The notes under the pieces were generated by a model that was given only the letters and a program-made list of their open reading frames with translations, was not told the DNA's origin and did not search any database. The translations under genes were made by a program, and so were the position numbers. 56,322 nucleotides of DNA from Archangium sp. (GTDB taxonomy: Bacteria; Myxococcota; Myxococcia; Myxococcales; Myxococcaceae): NCBI GenBank assembly GCA_022843845.1, contig JALHMW010000030.1:1-56322 (forward strand). Reading direction: 5' to 3'. Shown in pieces: positions 24,020 to 33,548 of the stretch. The stretch's first letter is position 1. Every line of letters starts with the position of its first letter.

Positions 24020-25465
24020 TCAGTCGAAGATGCCGAAGTTCACTTCACCGCGGGCCTGCTTGTAGCGGCTCTTCACGTCTTCGATGATCGTGCGAATCTT
24101 CTCGGAGTCGGGGTTCACGATTCGCGGCGTGACGAAGATGACGAGCTCGCGCTTGTTCGAGTCGAATGCGCGGTTCTTGAAGAGCTCGCCGATGATCGGA
24201 ATGTGACCGAGGCCGGGGATCTTCGAGACCGACTTCTGCTCATCGTGGGCGAAGACGCCCGAGAGCACGATCGTCTCGCCGTGGCGAACGGTGACGTTGG
24301 TCTTCACCTTGCGGGTGCGGAAGCCGGGAATCGAAGCGCCGCCTCCGAGCGACACGGCGACCGACTGATCGACCTCCGACACCTCGGCCTCGATGTTCGT
24401 CTGAATGTTGCCGGTGCGATCGGCGGTCGGCTTGAGGCGCAAGATCACGCCGTAGGGCTTGAACTCGACCGCGAACTGGTTGTTCGTGATGAGCGGAATC
24501 GGCACCTCGCCGCCCGCCAGGAACTCGGCCTGCTCGCCTGAGGCACAGACCAGCTTCGGCTGCGCGAGCAGCCGGCCATAGCCGTCGTTGTTCTGGAAGC
24601 CGACGTTGAACTGGGCGGTGCCGATGCCGAAGGCGCGCAAGAACCCTTCACCGAAGTTCCCCGGGAAGAGGTCGCGCGTGATGTTGACGGTGGCGTTGGC
24701 GGTGCCTGCGATGTCGAGCGGGTACCTGATGCCGTAGCGGTCCTTCGACTCGCGCCGAATCTCGACGAACTGCACCTCGGAGAGGATCATTCGTTTGATG
24801 CCGACGGTGAGCAGGTTCTCGACCTTCTCGCCGATCGCCTTGGTGATCAGCTCGGCCTTCTGCAGATCCTGCTGAGACTCGACCGAGCCCTCGAGGAAGA
24901 TGGTCGAGCCGACGACGTTGGCGGCGACGTTCTTCAGGCCGGCCTTCTGGAAGGCCGCGTTGAGGTTCTGCGCGACGAGCTTCTTCGCGTTCGGCGCGAT
25001 CTTCACGAAGCTCTTCACGTTCGGGTACAGGCCGACGACCTGATCGATGCGATCGGCGTCGGACTGGGTGTACGCCTGACCGTCGAGGTAGATGCGATCG
25101 CCGACCATGCGCACGTTGACGCCTTCGATCTCGCCGAGGAGCTTCTTGATCTCGGTGATCACCTCGTTGGGGTCCTGCTTGCGCACGCTGAGCAGGTAGC
25201 TGATGCGCTGGCCCGAGCTCTTCCAGATGAGCAGCGTCGTCTTGCCTTCCGACGAGCCGATGATGAGCAGCTGGTTGTTGCCGATCGTCTTCACGTCGGC
25301 GACCGAGGCGTCACCGACGGCAACCCGGTTGATGCCAGGCACGGTGATGACCTTCTGCGTGCCGACGCCGAGGCTGATGTTGCCACCTTCCTGGGCCAGG
25401 ACCGACGCCGACAGGGTGACCACGGCCAGCGCGACGAAGCTCTGAATCCATCCGGTGCGCATCAA
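24020..25465 (-). CDS. cpaC: CpaC/RcpA-type outer-membrane secretin
   Basis: 481 residues, usual for the family. Signal peptide at 1-25 (IQSFVALAVVTLSASVLAQEG, cleavage after VLA). The CpaC/RcpA N-terminal domain follows (SLGVGTQKVITVPGINRVAVGD, DVKTIGNNQLLIIG, GKTTLLIW). BON-like repeats lie at about 115-225 (RMVGDRIYLDGQAYTQSDAD; ANVVGSTIFLEGSVESQQD). The secretin core runs about 230-450, with LLAQPKLVCASGEQAEFLAGGEVPIP, the VPGLG-like SKIPGLGHIPIIGELFKNR, and KRELVIFVTPRIV. It forms the ring through which Flp/Tad-type fibres or effectors cross the outer membrane. The order prepilin peptidase, secretin, ATPase on one strand supports a Tad-like apparatus. Confidence 0.95.
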   Translation of the reverse strand: MMRTGWIQSFVALAVVTLSASVLAQEGGNISLGVGTQKVITVPGINRVAVGDASVADVKTIGNNQLLIIGSSEGKTTLLIWKSSGQRISYLLSVRKQDPNEVITEIKKLLGEIEGVNVRMVGDRIYLDGQAYTQSDADRIDQVVGLYPNVKSFVKIAPNAKKLVAQNLNAAFQKAGLKNVAANVVGSTIFLEGSVESQQDLQKAELITKAIGEKVENLLTVGIKRMILSEVQFVEIRRESKDRYGIRYPLDIAGTANATVNITRDLFPGNFGEGFLRAFGIGTAQFNVGFQNNDGYGRLLAQPKLVCASGEQAEFLAGGEVPIPLITNNQFAVEFKPYGVILRLKPTADRTGNIQTNIEAEVSEVDQSVAVSLGGGASIPGFRTRKVKTNVTVRHGETIVLSGVFAHDEQKSVSKIPGLGHIPIIGELFKNRAFDSNKRELVIFVTPRIVNPDSEKIRTIIEDVKSRYKQARGEVNFGIFD

Positions 25466-25482
25466 TCAATCCCTCCAGGACA

Positions 25483-26079
25483 TCACTCGAACGCAGGTTG
25501 CTGGAACTCTTCTGCCGTCACGCCGCCGTCCACCAACTCCAGGTGGGCGCCTGGCATCTCGTCACCCTCTGAGACGGTTGGTCCGACCCATGCCATCGCC
25601 CACAACGCCCCGATTGCGATGGGCACACCGTAGGGAATCGACCTCGCGCTGTCGACGGCAGCGAGAGGTTTCGGTTCCGTTGCCGAGACGCTAGCAGACC
25701 GACGACGGCGCAAGAGCACGAAGAACACCGCGGCGACCGCACCGACCACCGAGATCAGAAAGACGGCAGAGAGCGCTCTGGGAACTCCGAGCCCGGCGCC
25801 CACTGCCAGGAGAAGCTTCACGTCGTTCCACCCGACACGCGGCCCCGACAGCGCGAGCAGGGCAAACGGCGCTGCGCAGCCGAGCGCTCCGAGCAGCCCC
25901 GACACGAGCCCCTGATCGACGGACCCGACACCTTCGAGGACGACGCGGGCGGCGAGCGCGACGACGAGGGTCGGCCAGGCGACCCACGCAGGAACGGCGC
26001 CCTTCTTCAGATCGACGACCGCCGCCACGATGACGGCCAGACCGATGAGGGGCCAGAGGACCAGCTCAGGAGCAGGCAC
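25483..26079 (-). CDS. cpaA: A24 prepilin peptidase (CpaA/TadV type)
   Basis: 198 residues, mostly hydrophobic with about five to six membrane helices in the first ~170 residues. The two catalytic aspartates of the A24 family are visible: Asp23 in AAVVDLKKGAVPAW (DxxxGxIPN-like) and Asp in GWNDVKLLLAVGAGLG (GxxDVKLL, near residue 88). The later SIPYGVPIAIGALW matches the IPYGxAIA motif. It lacks the N-methylation domain of PilD, like other CpaA/TadV enzymes. It cleaves Flp-type prepilin leaders at the inner membrane. No prepilin gene is visible in this window, so its substrate is encoded elsewhere. The C-terminal ~35 residues are an acidic tail. It lies six bases after the FHA gene upstream and 17 bases before the secretin start. 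Confidence 0.88.
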   Translation of the reverse strand: MPAPELVLWPLIGLAVIVAAVVDLKKGAVPAWVAWPTLVVALAARVVLEGVGSVDQGLVSGLLGALGCAAPFALLALSGPRVGWNDVKLLLAVGAGLGVPRALSAVFLISVVGAVAAVFFVLLRRRRSASVSATEPKPLAAVDSARSIPYGVPIAIGALWAMAWVGPTVSEGDEMPGAHLELVDGGVTAEEFQQPAFE

Positions 26080-26085
26080 GGAGAA

Positions 26086-26844
26086 TCAGCGGTAGACGAA
26101 CTTCACCTTGTCGCTGCAGATGAAGTACTCGTCGCCATCTTCGACCTTGCGGCGCTTGATGCGCTGCTTGTTGAACCAGGTGCCGTTCGACGAGCCGAGA
26201 TCTTCGATGAAGAAGTCGCTGCCCTCGCGGCTGATGACGGCGTGCTCGCGAGAGACCTTGCCCGAGTTGATGACGAAGTCGCAGTGCTTGCCGCGGCCGA
26301 TGACGAAGCGATCTTTGGCGATGCGATCGAGCTCGCCGCCTTCGACCATCATGTAGAGCGCAGGCGCGCCGGACGAGTCACCGCCCGGATCATCGATGTC
26401 GATGTTGTCGCCTTCGGGCTCGGGTGCGGGAGCGTGGTTGCCGCCGCCCCGCTTGTTCTGAATGAGGCGCTCCAGCTCGGCCGCGGTCTCGAGCACGCGC
26501 TCCTGCACTTCGCGGCGCACGGGGTCGTCATCCATCGACGGTTCGGCGGCGCGAGGGGGCGGCTTGGGCGCGGGCTGCAGCTGCGGCGGCGCGCCCCGTG
26601 GTTGCGGAGGGCGTGGCGCTGGCGTGCCGTTCGAGACGGGCACGGGTCGCGGGCCCGGAGGCGCGGGGTTCGACGCACCACCCGACGGGTCGAGGAACCC
26701 GTTGAGGCGCGCGAACATGAACATCGCCTGATTGATCAGCGCGTCGCGATCGGAACCCATCTGCGAGGCCATGTCTTCATAGGCCTGCCAGATATGGTCG
26801 GCGATCGACACTTTTCGCGGTGGGCGGCTGCTCGGATCCATCAT
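26086..26844 (-). CDS. FHA-domain protein with ribbon-helix-helix-like N-terminus
   Basis: 252 residues. Residues ~10-52 (RKVSIADHIWQAYEDM, then GSDRDALINQAMFMFARL) look like a ribbon-helix-helix module: a strand with K-V-S-I followed by two amphipathic helices. A Pro-rich disordered linker (about 55-100) and a short helical segment (QERVLETAAELERLIQNKR) come next. The C-terminal FHA domain spans about 165-250 (FVIGRGKHCDFVI, KVSREHAVI, DLGSSNGTWFN, ending KVKFVYR). The gene opens the Tad-like operon. Possible roles are a phosphothreonine adaptor for the ATPase complex or an autoregulator that binds DNA through the RHH part; the DNA-binding role is inference from fold resemblance only. Another ATG two codons in cannot be excluded as start. 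Confidence 0.8.
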   Translation of the reverse strand: MMDPSSRPPRKVSIADHIWQAYEDMASQMGSDRDALINQAMFMFARLNGFLDPSGGASNPAPPGPRPVPVSNGTPAPRPPQPRGAPPQLQPAPKPPPRAAEPSMDDDPVRREVQERVLETAAELERLIQNKRGGGNHAPAPEPEGDNIDIDDPGGDSSGAPALYMMVEGGELDRIAKDRFVIGRGKHCDFVINSGKVSREHAVISREGSDFFIEDLGSSNGTWFNKQRIKRRKVEDGDEYFICSDKVKFVYR

Positions 26845-26919
26845 GTCATCGGCTCGCAGGGCACCGCCTGAAGGCGGCGAACGACGCAGACGATAGCTCC
26901 ATTTCTGTGATCGTCCAAA

Positions 26920-28938
26920 CTACCGATAGCAGGAAACGCCTTCGTTCGGCCCGATGCCCCCCCGAATCACTTTGAGTGGGTCGAACTCGGAGACGACGTT
27001 GGCAGACGGGTACGCGATGAAGACCCGCCCCTGCACAGGCTCGAAGACGGTCGCGCCAGGCAGCTGCAACTGGGCAGGGCAGGTGGTGCCCACCGTGAAG
27101 AGGCCGGGATCGATCACCAGGACCAGCGGCGCCAGACCACTCACCAGCTCGAAAGACCACGACACCCCTGTAGCAGGTGGTTGTGTGTCGGCCGCTGTCC
27201 CGAAGGGGATCACCAGGCCAGGACTCGACGGATCGACTCCAGGGATTCGAACGAAAGGGGCGGTGGTCGAGCGAAACTCGGACCCCGACGCGGCGCGACC
27301 GAGGAAGCCGTCGACCGACCCTGAGATCACGTACGGCGCAGAAGGTCCCGCACGAATCCTCACGCTCGTCACGGCGCAGCTCGCGGTTGGAGCGAATTGC
27401 ACCGTCGCTCCCGTCACGGCGGTGACCGAGGCGGTCGTGCAGCCCTGCCCCGCGAACGTGATGAGATCGCCGACAGCGAGGCGACTGGCGATCGATGCCG
27501 CCGTGAATGACGTCGAGACGCCCGCGGGCATGGTGAGGCCCTGGGCCGGCGTGAGCTCTCCCTGCCAGGTGACGGTGAGCGTCTGCGCTCGAAAGGCGCC
27601 GTCCTTCACGGTGGCCAGGAGCTGCGCGCTCTGAGCGGTGCCGCTGCTGATGGTCGGGCCTTCGAGCCAGGCGTCGTTGCTGCCCGAGAAGCGCCCTGCC
27701 CCCAGGCTCGCCGCGGTCGTGTCCTGGTCGAGCAGCGACATGGTGAGCGCGTCGAAGAAGATGATGTCGCCGTTGCTCATCGTCATCAGCCCGAGCACGG
27801 GAAACGCGCCGATGCCACCATCGGTGGCGGTCGCCAGCCGAACGCGGCCGCCGGCCAGAAAGGACAGGCCACGTACGAGGCCGTCGTTCCACCGCAGAGG
27901 TTGCGTGGGTAACCCATCAGCTCGCAGCACACCGAAGCCGTCGAGACCCGCCTCGCCGCGAGTGTCGACCGCAGCGACACCTCCGCACCGAAAGCTGCCG
28001 CACGCTTCTTCGTCGAGCACTCCGTAGACGATCGCGCCAGGCGGCGGGGCCAGCGCGCCCTCGTCGGCGCCCGTGCCTTCGAGCCTTCCGTCCGAGGTCG
28101 AGAGCAATCGCACCGGGCCGGGGAACTGGAGCGGCGCCGTCTCGAGCGTCGTCAGATCGACGAGCGACGTCGAGCCTTCGGCGCCCGCGGCTCCACGCGT
28201 CGAGATGGCGAGGCACGGCTTCGCCGGGTCAGCACAGAAGGGCCGGCCCGCGAGCGTTCGTCCGGCGAGGCCCGGCATCGCTCGCATCGCGATGATCGAA
28301 GCGCCGCGGATCTGCAGCTTCGGCGTGAGGCTGGAGACGAGCGCAGCCGTGGTCCGCTTCCTGAGCTCATTCGCTGCGCCAGGAATCGTCAGCTCGAGGA
28401 TCGCGGAGTTCGTTCCATCGAAGGTCGCGACCCACAGCCGGCTCGTCACGGCGTCGGGCATCAGGTTGGCGACGGCGGTCACCGGAGCAGGCATGGGAAC
28501 GCGGCGAACCTCGCGCAGCTCTGAGAGCTCGACGCCGACGATCGACACCTCTGAGCCACCCTGGCTCGTCACGTAGAGCAGCGAGCCTTTGCGACGCACG
28601 CCGTCGACGTAGCGGGTGTCGAGCGACAGCGCGGTCGGTCGATCGAGCACGGGGATCGAGAGCGTCTCGAGCGGGTTCGGCCCCTTGAGGGCAGAACGAG
28701 TGATCCCGTTGGGCGTCGGCACCCGCAGATCGAGCACGCGCAGCTCGTTGGTGTTGGTCGAGGTGACGAAGAGGAAGCGGTTGACTCCCACAGTGCCCTC
28801 GCCGACCAGCGCGCCACCGTCGAGCAGATCGACGAGCACCATGTCGTTGGCGCCGACGAAGCCGTTCGGGCTGTTGGTCGTCTGCTGGGTGCACGCGGCG
28901 AACGCCAGCGCCGCGAGAATGAAGAGCCTCGAGGTCAT
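26920..28938 (-). CDS. large lipoprotein of unknown function, propeller-like
   Basis: 672 residues from ATG 28938, chosen because it forms ATGA with the upstream lipoprotein stop and starts a lipoprotein signal (MTSRLFILAALAFAACTQQT, lipobox AFAAC). A longer reading from 28992 lies inside the previous gene. The body alternates short beta-rich segments such as RFLFVTSTNTNELRVLDLRV, GSLLYVTSQGGSEVSIVGVEL and TSRLWVATFDG, a pattern seen in YncE/NHL-type beta-propellers. The C-terminal half has FTAASIASRLAVGDLITFAG-like segments of no assigned fold and ends with a propeller-like strand (RVFIAYPSANVVSEFD). No catalytic motif is seen. It is co-translated with the preceding propeller-like lipoprotein, downstream of glyS. 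Confidence 0.7.
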   Translation of the reverse strand: MTSRLFILAALAFAACTQQTTNSPNGFVGANDMVLVDLLDGGALVGEGTVGVNRFLFVTSTNTNELRVLDLRVPTPNGITRSALKGPNPLETLSIPVLDRPTALSLDTRYVDGVRRKGSLLYVTSQGGSEVSIVGVELSELREVRRVPMPAPVTAVANLMPDAVTSRLWVATFDGTNSAILELTIPGAANELRKRTTAALVSSLTPKLQIRGASIIAMRAMPGLAGRTLAGRPFCADPAKPCLAISTRGAAGAEGSTSLVDLTTLETAPLQFPGPVRLLSTSDGRLEGTGADEGALAPPPGAIVYGVLDEEACGSFRCGGVAAVDTRGEAGLDGFGVLRADGLPTQPLRWNDGLVRGLSFLAGGRVRLATATDGGIGAFPVLGLMTMSNGDIIFFDALTMSLLDQDTTAASLGAGRFSGSNDAWLEGPTISSGTAQSAQLLATVKDGAFRAQTLTVTWQGELTPAQGLTMPAGVSTSFTAASIASRLAVGDLITFAGQGCTTASVTAVTGATVQFAPTASCAVTSVRIRAGPSAPYVISGSVDGFLGRAASGSEFRSTTAPFVRIPGVDPSSPGLVIPFGTAADTQPPATGVSWSFELVSGLAPLVLVIDPGLFTVGTTCPAQLQLPGATVFEPVQGRVFIAYPSANVVSEFDPLKVIRGGIGPNEGVSCYR

Positions 28939-30425
28939 GGCACCACCCCGCCATCCGTCGTGCACGAAGGATCCGAGGGGCGAATCAGGCACAGCTGCTG
29001 CCGTCCGAGGTGAGCCACGAGCCGGGCCGACTGTGGCTGCGCGAGATCAGGAATGTCGATGACCGCGACGCGACCGTCCTGGAAGTTGGTCGTGTAGAGC
29101 CGCGCGCCGTCGCCTCGGCGATCGACGGTGAGCCCGAACGGCTGAATGCCCGCCCCGGGGATCTGAACGACGACGTCACCGACGTCGTCGTCGTAGAGCG
29201 CGATGACGCCGGCGTTCGTGCAGGTGATGGCGAGCAGATCGCCGCGACCAGGCCGCGCCAGCACGACGACTTCGTTGGGCGTCTCGGGCAGCGGGTTGCC
29301 ACGAACGATCTGCAGCTTCGGGGTCTCGCTCTTCGGGTCGTCGATGCTCGCGACGAGCAGGGCATCGGGAGACCGGCCCAGCAGGTAGACGCGGCGCTCA
29401 TCGGAGCTGAGCGCGATGCCGCGCGACTCCGAGACACGGAACACCGACTCGAGCCCGCTGGAGATCGTCACACCCGAGCTGACGTCGACCATTCGAATGA
29501 GGTTGCCGAGCGGATTCAGGAACCGGCCGCTCACGTAGTTCCACCGGGAACCGACGGCCACCGCGTGCGTCGCGCCGATGCCGAGGTCGATGAAGCTCTC
29601 GGGCGTCACCTGCATCGACTCCGACGGGAGCTTCACGAGGTAGCCGCGCGGGTTGGTCGTCGAGCCGAGCGGTGAGTCGGCCTGCGTGATGTGGGTGACC
29701 AGCACATCGACCGCGGGCTCCTCCGCGCCGCCGCCGCGAGGCGTCGAGACACACTGCCCCTGACGACAGACGTACTCGGCGGGGTCGGCGCCGCAGTCGG
29801 TGGCGGTCGAGCACGCTCGGGGGCGAAGCGCGACGCCGAAGGCTCCCGGAGCGCGAGGAACCGCGGTCTCGGTCTGCTCGAACGTCGTGAGCGACGTCGC
29901 GTTGGCGCCGCAGTCGCGGCCGGTCGAGTTGAAGCACGTCAGCAAGAGGGCGCCGTCTGCGCCAACCGACAGGTCGACGGCGTGCACGCGTTGACGCTCC
30001 GAGCGCGTGGGGACGAACAGCCTGAAACGATCGGCGCCCAGCGGCAGCGCGGCCATCTGGCCCGCGAACGGCGCGATCAAGACGGCGTCGGGCGACCCTC
30101 CATCGGCGCCCAGCGGCGCGGAACGGATCATCGGCAACTGAACGACGGGTGAGCTCGGCGTCGCGCCGAACGGCGGCAGCGGAGGAGAGAGCGTGTCGAG
30201 GTTGATGGCGATCAGCGACCCACCGGAGAAGCGCTTGTCGAAGTTCGTCGAGGCCACCAGCAACAGGCCGTCGCCGCCGTCAGGCCCGCTCGCGTTGTCG
30301 AGGTGGGCGATCGCCGTGGGGAAGTAGAACCGATCGAGCGGGGTCGGCAATGAGACGTCGACGGCCGGGCAGGCGCTCACGCCCACCACGACCGCTGCTG
30401 CGAAGAGCGACTTCAGAACGCGCAC
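28935..30425 (-). CDS. lipoprotein of unknown function with beta-propeller-like repeats
   Basis: 496 residues from GTG 30425, one base after the glyS stop. Lipoprotein signal MRVLKSLFAAAVVVGVSAC. Repeated strand patterns (GDGLLLVASTNFDKRFSGGSLIAINL, AVGSRWNYVSGRFLNPLGNLIRMVD, ERRVYLLGRSPDALLVASI, GARLYTTNFQDGRVAVIDI) are typical of surface or periplasmic beta-propellers of the YVTN/NHL kind. A short Cys cluster (CSTATDCGADPAEYVCRQGQC) resembles the C-x-D-C tags found in other lipoproteins of this window. The gene is co-oriented and nearly overlapping with glyS, so it probably rides on the same transcript. Function unknown; binding of carbohydrate or protein ligands at the surface would fit the fold but is a guess. 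Confidence 0.75.
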   Translation of the reverse strand: MRVLKSLFAAAVVVGVSACPAVDVSLPTPLDRFYFPTAIAHLDNASGPDGGDGLLLVASTNFDKRFSGGSLIAINLDTLSPPLPPFGATPSSPVVQLPMIRSAPLGADGGSPDAVLIAPFAGQMAALPLGADRFRLFVPTRSERQRVHAVDLSVGADGALLLTCFNSTGRDCGANATSLTTFEQTETAVPRAPGAFGVALRPRACSTATDCGADPAEYVCRQGQCVSTPRGGGAEEPAVDVLVTHITQADSPLGSTTNPRGYLVKLPSESMQVTPESFIDLGIGATHAVAVGSRWNYVSGRFLNPLGNLIRMVDVSSGVTISSGLESVFRVSESRGIALSSDERRVYLLGRSPDALLVASIDDPKSETPKLQIVRGNPLPETPNEVVVLARPGRGDLLAITCTNAGVIALYDDDVGDVVVQIPGAGIQPFGLTVDRRGDGARLYTTNFQDGRVAVIDIPDLAQPQSARLVAHLGRQQLCLIRPSDPSCTTDGGVVP

Positions 30426-30426
30426 G

Positions 30427-32520
30427 TCAGGACTCCGACTGGATCTTCGAGAAGTCGGCGACGGTGCCGAAGAGGCCGCCGATCTCCATGAGCAGACGCA
30501 CGCGGTTTTCGCGCAGCGCCTTGTCTTCGGCCATCACCATCACCTTGTCGAAGAAGGTGTCGACGAAGGGCCCGAGCGGAACGACCTTCGCCAGGGCTCC
30601 GGCGTAGTCGTCGGCCTTGATCGCCGCGAGAACGGCGTCACGCACCTTCGAGACTTCGGCGTTGAGCACTTTCTCGGCCTCATCGGTCAGCTTCGAGGCG
30701 TCGACCGGCGCCTTCGTCACGTCCTTTGCCTGCTTCTCGACGATGTTGCCGACGCGCTTGAACGTGGCGGCGAGCTTCGAGAAGTCGGGCCGCGACACGT
30801 ACGCCGACAACGCTTCGACGCGTTGCCGGGTCGCGACGAGATCGTCGGCGCCTGCGCAGAGCACGGCCTCGATGATGTCAGCGCGGTGCTGCTCACCCCA
30901 CAGCGGGCGAAGCCGGTCCTGGATGAACTCGAGGACCTGCGGCTTCACCGGAGCGTCAGCCTTCTTCTTCGCGTTGGAGAGCACGGGCTCGAGCAGCTTG
31001 AGCGCCTCGTCGACCGCCGCAGAGATCGAAAACCGATAGCCCTTGCCGATGACGAGGTTGATGATCGCGATGGCCGCGCGGCGGAGGCCGAACTCGTCCT
31101 TCGCGCCGGTGGGCTTCTTGCCGATGGCGAAGAGGCCGCAGAGAGAGTCGAGACGATCGGCCAGCCCGATGAGCGCTCCGGCGTCTTGCGTGGGCAACGA
31201 GTCGTTCGCCCCACGAGGCAGGTAGTGCTCGAAGATCGCCAGCGCGACCTCCTTCGGCTCACCGCCGTGGAGCGCGTACTCGCGCCCCATCACGCCCTGC
31301 AGCTCGGGGAACTCGCCGACCATGCCGGTCTCGAGATCGCACTTCACCAGCGAGGCGGCGCGCTCGATCGTCGCGCGTTCAGCCCCCTTCCCTGCCAGCT
31401 CCGCCAGGGCGATCGCGAGCGCACGAATACGATCGGTCTTCTCAGCCATGTTCCCGAGGCCCTGCACCCAGTTCCGGCGCGCGAGCTTCGGCAACCGGTC
31501 CTGCAGCGGGGTCTTGCGATCTTCATCGAAGAAGAAGCGGCCATCGCTGAGCCGCGCGCGCAACACGCGTTCGTAGCCCTTCACCGAGAGGGCTTCGTCT
31601 TTCACCGGCGTGTTCGACACCGCGATGAAACGTGGGAGCAGCTTGCCGCTTGCGTCGGTGAGCGAGAAATACCGCTGGTGGCTCTTCATCTCCTGAATGA
31701 GCACTTCCGGCGGCAGGTCGAGGTGACGCTCCTCGAAGGTGCCGACGACGGGGTTCGGCAGCTCGACGAGGTTGAGCACCTGATCGACCAGGCCTTCGTC
31801 GGAGATCAACGTGCCGTTCGCCTTCTTCGCGGCGGCATTCAGGCGCTCGACCAGCATCGCGCGACGCTTCGTGAGATCCGCGACGACGTGCGCCTTCTGG
31901 AGCACGGCCTCGTAGTCGGCCGGCTTCTCGAGAATCAGCCACTGGTTCGCGAGGAAGCGGTGGCCCTTCGTCTGCCGGCCGCTCTTCACGTCGGAGAACA
32001 CGACGGGAACGACCTCGGCGCCGAACAACGCGACGATCCACTGGAGCGGCCGGCCGAACGACTGCTCGACGTCACCCCAGCGCATCGACTTCGGGAACGG
32101 GAGCTTCTTGACGCAGGTGCCAAGCACCTCAGGCAACAGCTCGGCGACGCGGCGGCCCTTCTCTTCGACGTCAGCGGCCAGGTACTCGCCCTTCGGCGTC
32201 GTCACCTTCTTGAGCTTCTCGACGGGCAGCTTCACCGACTCGGCGAACTTGATCGCCGGGACCTTCGGCTTCCCATCGGCTTCGAAGGCCGCCTTCACTG
32301 ACGGGCCCTGCACTTCCTTCACGACGTCATCGGTCTTCTCGGCGAGGCCCTGCACAAGGAGCGCAAGTCGACGCGGCGTCCCGAAACGGGTGATCACACC
32401 ATGCGTGATGCGCGCAGCGGCGCACTGCTCGACGAACAACTTCTCGAGATCCTGAAGCGCGGGCACCACGAAGCGCGCGGGCAGTTCTTCAGTCCCGAGC
32501 TCGAAGAGAAGGTCAGCCAC
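30427..32520 (-). CDS. glyS: glycyl-tRNA synthetase beta subunit
   Basis: 697 residues, the usual size for bacterial GlyS. The opening [15 protein letters not shown] is the family signature. Others are [37 protein letters not shown], the HD-like core region and the C-terminal anticodon-binding part ([23 protein letters not shown]). With GlyQ it forms the alpha2beta2 enzyme that charges tRNA-Gly in the cytosol; the beta subunit binds tRNA. The start overlaps the end of glyQ by eight bases, so the subunits are translationally coupled. Two lipoprotein genes follow with almost no spacing. Confidence 0.97.
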   Translation of the reverse strand: MADLLFELGTEELPARFVVPALQDLEKLFVEQCAAARITHGVITRFGTPRRLALLVQGLAEKTDDVVKEVQGPSVKAAFEADGKPKVPAIKFAESVKLPVEKLKKVTTPKGEYLAADVEEKGRRVAELLPEVLGTCVKKLPFPKSMRWGDVEQSFGRPLQWIVALFGAEVVPVVFSDVKSGRQTKGHRFLANQWLILEKPADYEAVLQKAHVVADLTKRRAMLVERLNAAAKKANGTLISDEGLVDQVLNLVELPNPVVGTFEERHLDLPPEVLIQEMKSHQRYFSLTDASGKLLPRFIAVSNTPVKDEALSVKGYERVLRARLSDGRFFFDEDRKTPLQDRLPKLARRNWVQGLGNMAEKTDRIRALAIALAELAGKGAERATIERAASLVKCDLETGMVGEFPELQGVMGREYALHGGEPKEVALAIFEHYLPRGANDSLPTQDAGALIGLADRLDSLCGLFAIGKKPTGAKDEFGLRRAAIAIINLVIGKGYRFSISAAVDEALKLLEPVLSNAKKKADAPVKPQVLEFIQDRLRPLWGEQHRADIIEAVLCAGADDLVATRQRVEALSAYVSRPDFSKLAATFKRVGNIVEKQAKDVTKAPVDASKLTDEAEKVLNAEVSKVRDAVLAAIKADDYAGALAKVVPLGPFVDTFFDKVMVMAEDKALRENRVRLLMEIGGLFGTVADFSKIQSES

Positions 32521-33496
32521 GGGGGGCCTCCTTCTTCTCGTCCTTCTTGTTGAGGCTCACGGTGCTCCAGTAGTCCGACGCCTTCTTGCCCTCGAGGATC
32601 GGCAGCTGCTCGCCGACCGTCCACGCCGTCTTGCACAGCGGGTAGCCCAGGCGCTCACGCATCTGCAGGTAGCCCTCGGCGCACAGCCGCGCGTTGTCGC
32701 GCACGCGCTTGATGAAGAGCGCACGATCAGAGACCGAGATGGCGCCGCGCGCGTCGAGCAGGTTGAACGTGTGGCTGCACTTGAGCGCGAAGTCGTACGC
32801 GGGAATCGGCAGCTGCTTCTCGACGATCAGGCGTTTGCACTCTTTTTCATAACTGTCGAACAGGGCCATCAGCTGGTCCTTGTCCGACGCCTGCATCGCG
32901 TAGGTCGACATCTCGACCTCGTTCGCGTGGAACACCTCGCGGTACTTGACGCCCTTCACCCACTCGAGATCGAACACGTTCTCGACGCCCTGCAGGTACA
33001 TCGCGATGCGCTCGAGGCCGTAGGTCAGCTCTGCTGCGACCGGCTTGCAGTCGTACCCGCCGCACTGCTGGAAGTACGTGAACTGGGTGATCTCCATGCC
33101 GTCACACCAGACCTCCCAGCCGAGGCCCCAGGCGCCCAGAGTCGGCGACTCCCAGTCGTCTTCGACGAAGCGGATGTCGTGGGCCATCGGATCGATGCCG
33201 AAGGCCTTGATGGAGTCGAGGTAGAGCTCCTGCACGTTCTTCGGCGCCGGCTTCAAGATCACCTGAAACTGGTGGTGCTGAAACAGGCGGTTCGGGTTCT
33301 CACCGAAGCGACCGTCGGCGGGGCGGCGGGACGGCTGCACGTACGCGACGTTCCAGGGCTCGGGCCCCAGCGCGCGCAGAAAAGTGTACGGGGCCATCGT
33401 GCCGGCGCCGACCTCGAGGTCGTACGACTGCGTCACGATGCAACCCAGCTTCGCCCAGTGGTTCTGGAGCGAGAGGATCAAGTCCTGGAAGTACAT
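32513..33496 (-). CDS. glyQ: glycyl-tRNA synthetase alpha subunit
   Basis: 327 residues from ATG 33496 ([19 protein letters not shown], the conserved start of the family). The GTG/ATG-like codons at 33508 add only four residues. Family signatures: [69 protein letters not shown] and [13 protein letters not shown]. It carries the class II catalytic core that forms glycyl-adenylate. The C-terminal tail is charged ([11 protein letters not shown]), longer than in E. coli GlyQ. The kinase gene upstream ends 52 bases before the start, so read-through from the kinase promoter is possible. Confidence 0.97.
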   Translation of the reverse strand: MYFQDLILSLQNHWAKLGCIVTQSYDLEVGAGTMAPYTFLRALGPEPWNVAYVQPSRRPADGRFGENPNRLFQHHQFQVILKPAPKNVQELYLDSIKAFGIDPMAHDIRFVEDDWESPTLGAWGLGWEVWCDGMEITQFTYFQQCGGYDCKPVAAELTYGLERIAMYLQGVENVFDLEWVKGVKYREVFHANEVEMSTYAMQASDKDQLMALFDSYEKECKRLIVEKQLPIPAYDFALKCSHTFNLLDARGAISVSDRALFIKRVRDNARLCAEGYLQMRERLGYPLCKTAWTVGEQLPILEGKKASDYWSTVSLNKKDEKKEAPRG

Positions 33497-33548
33497 GGCG
33501 GCGCGCACCCTACATGCGGGCGTCGCCTGCGGCGAGGACGATTGAGGG

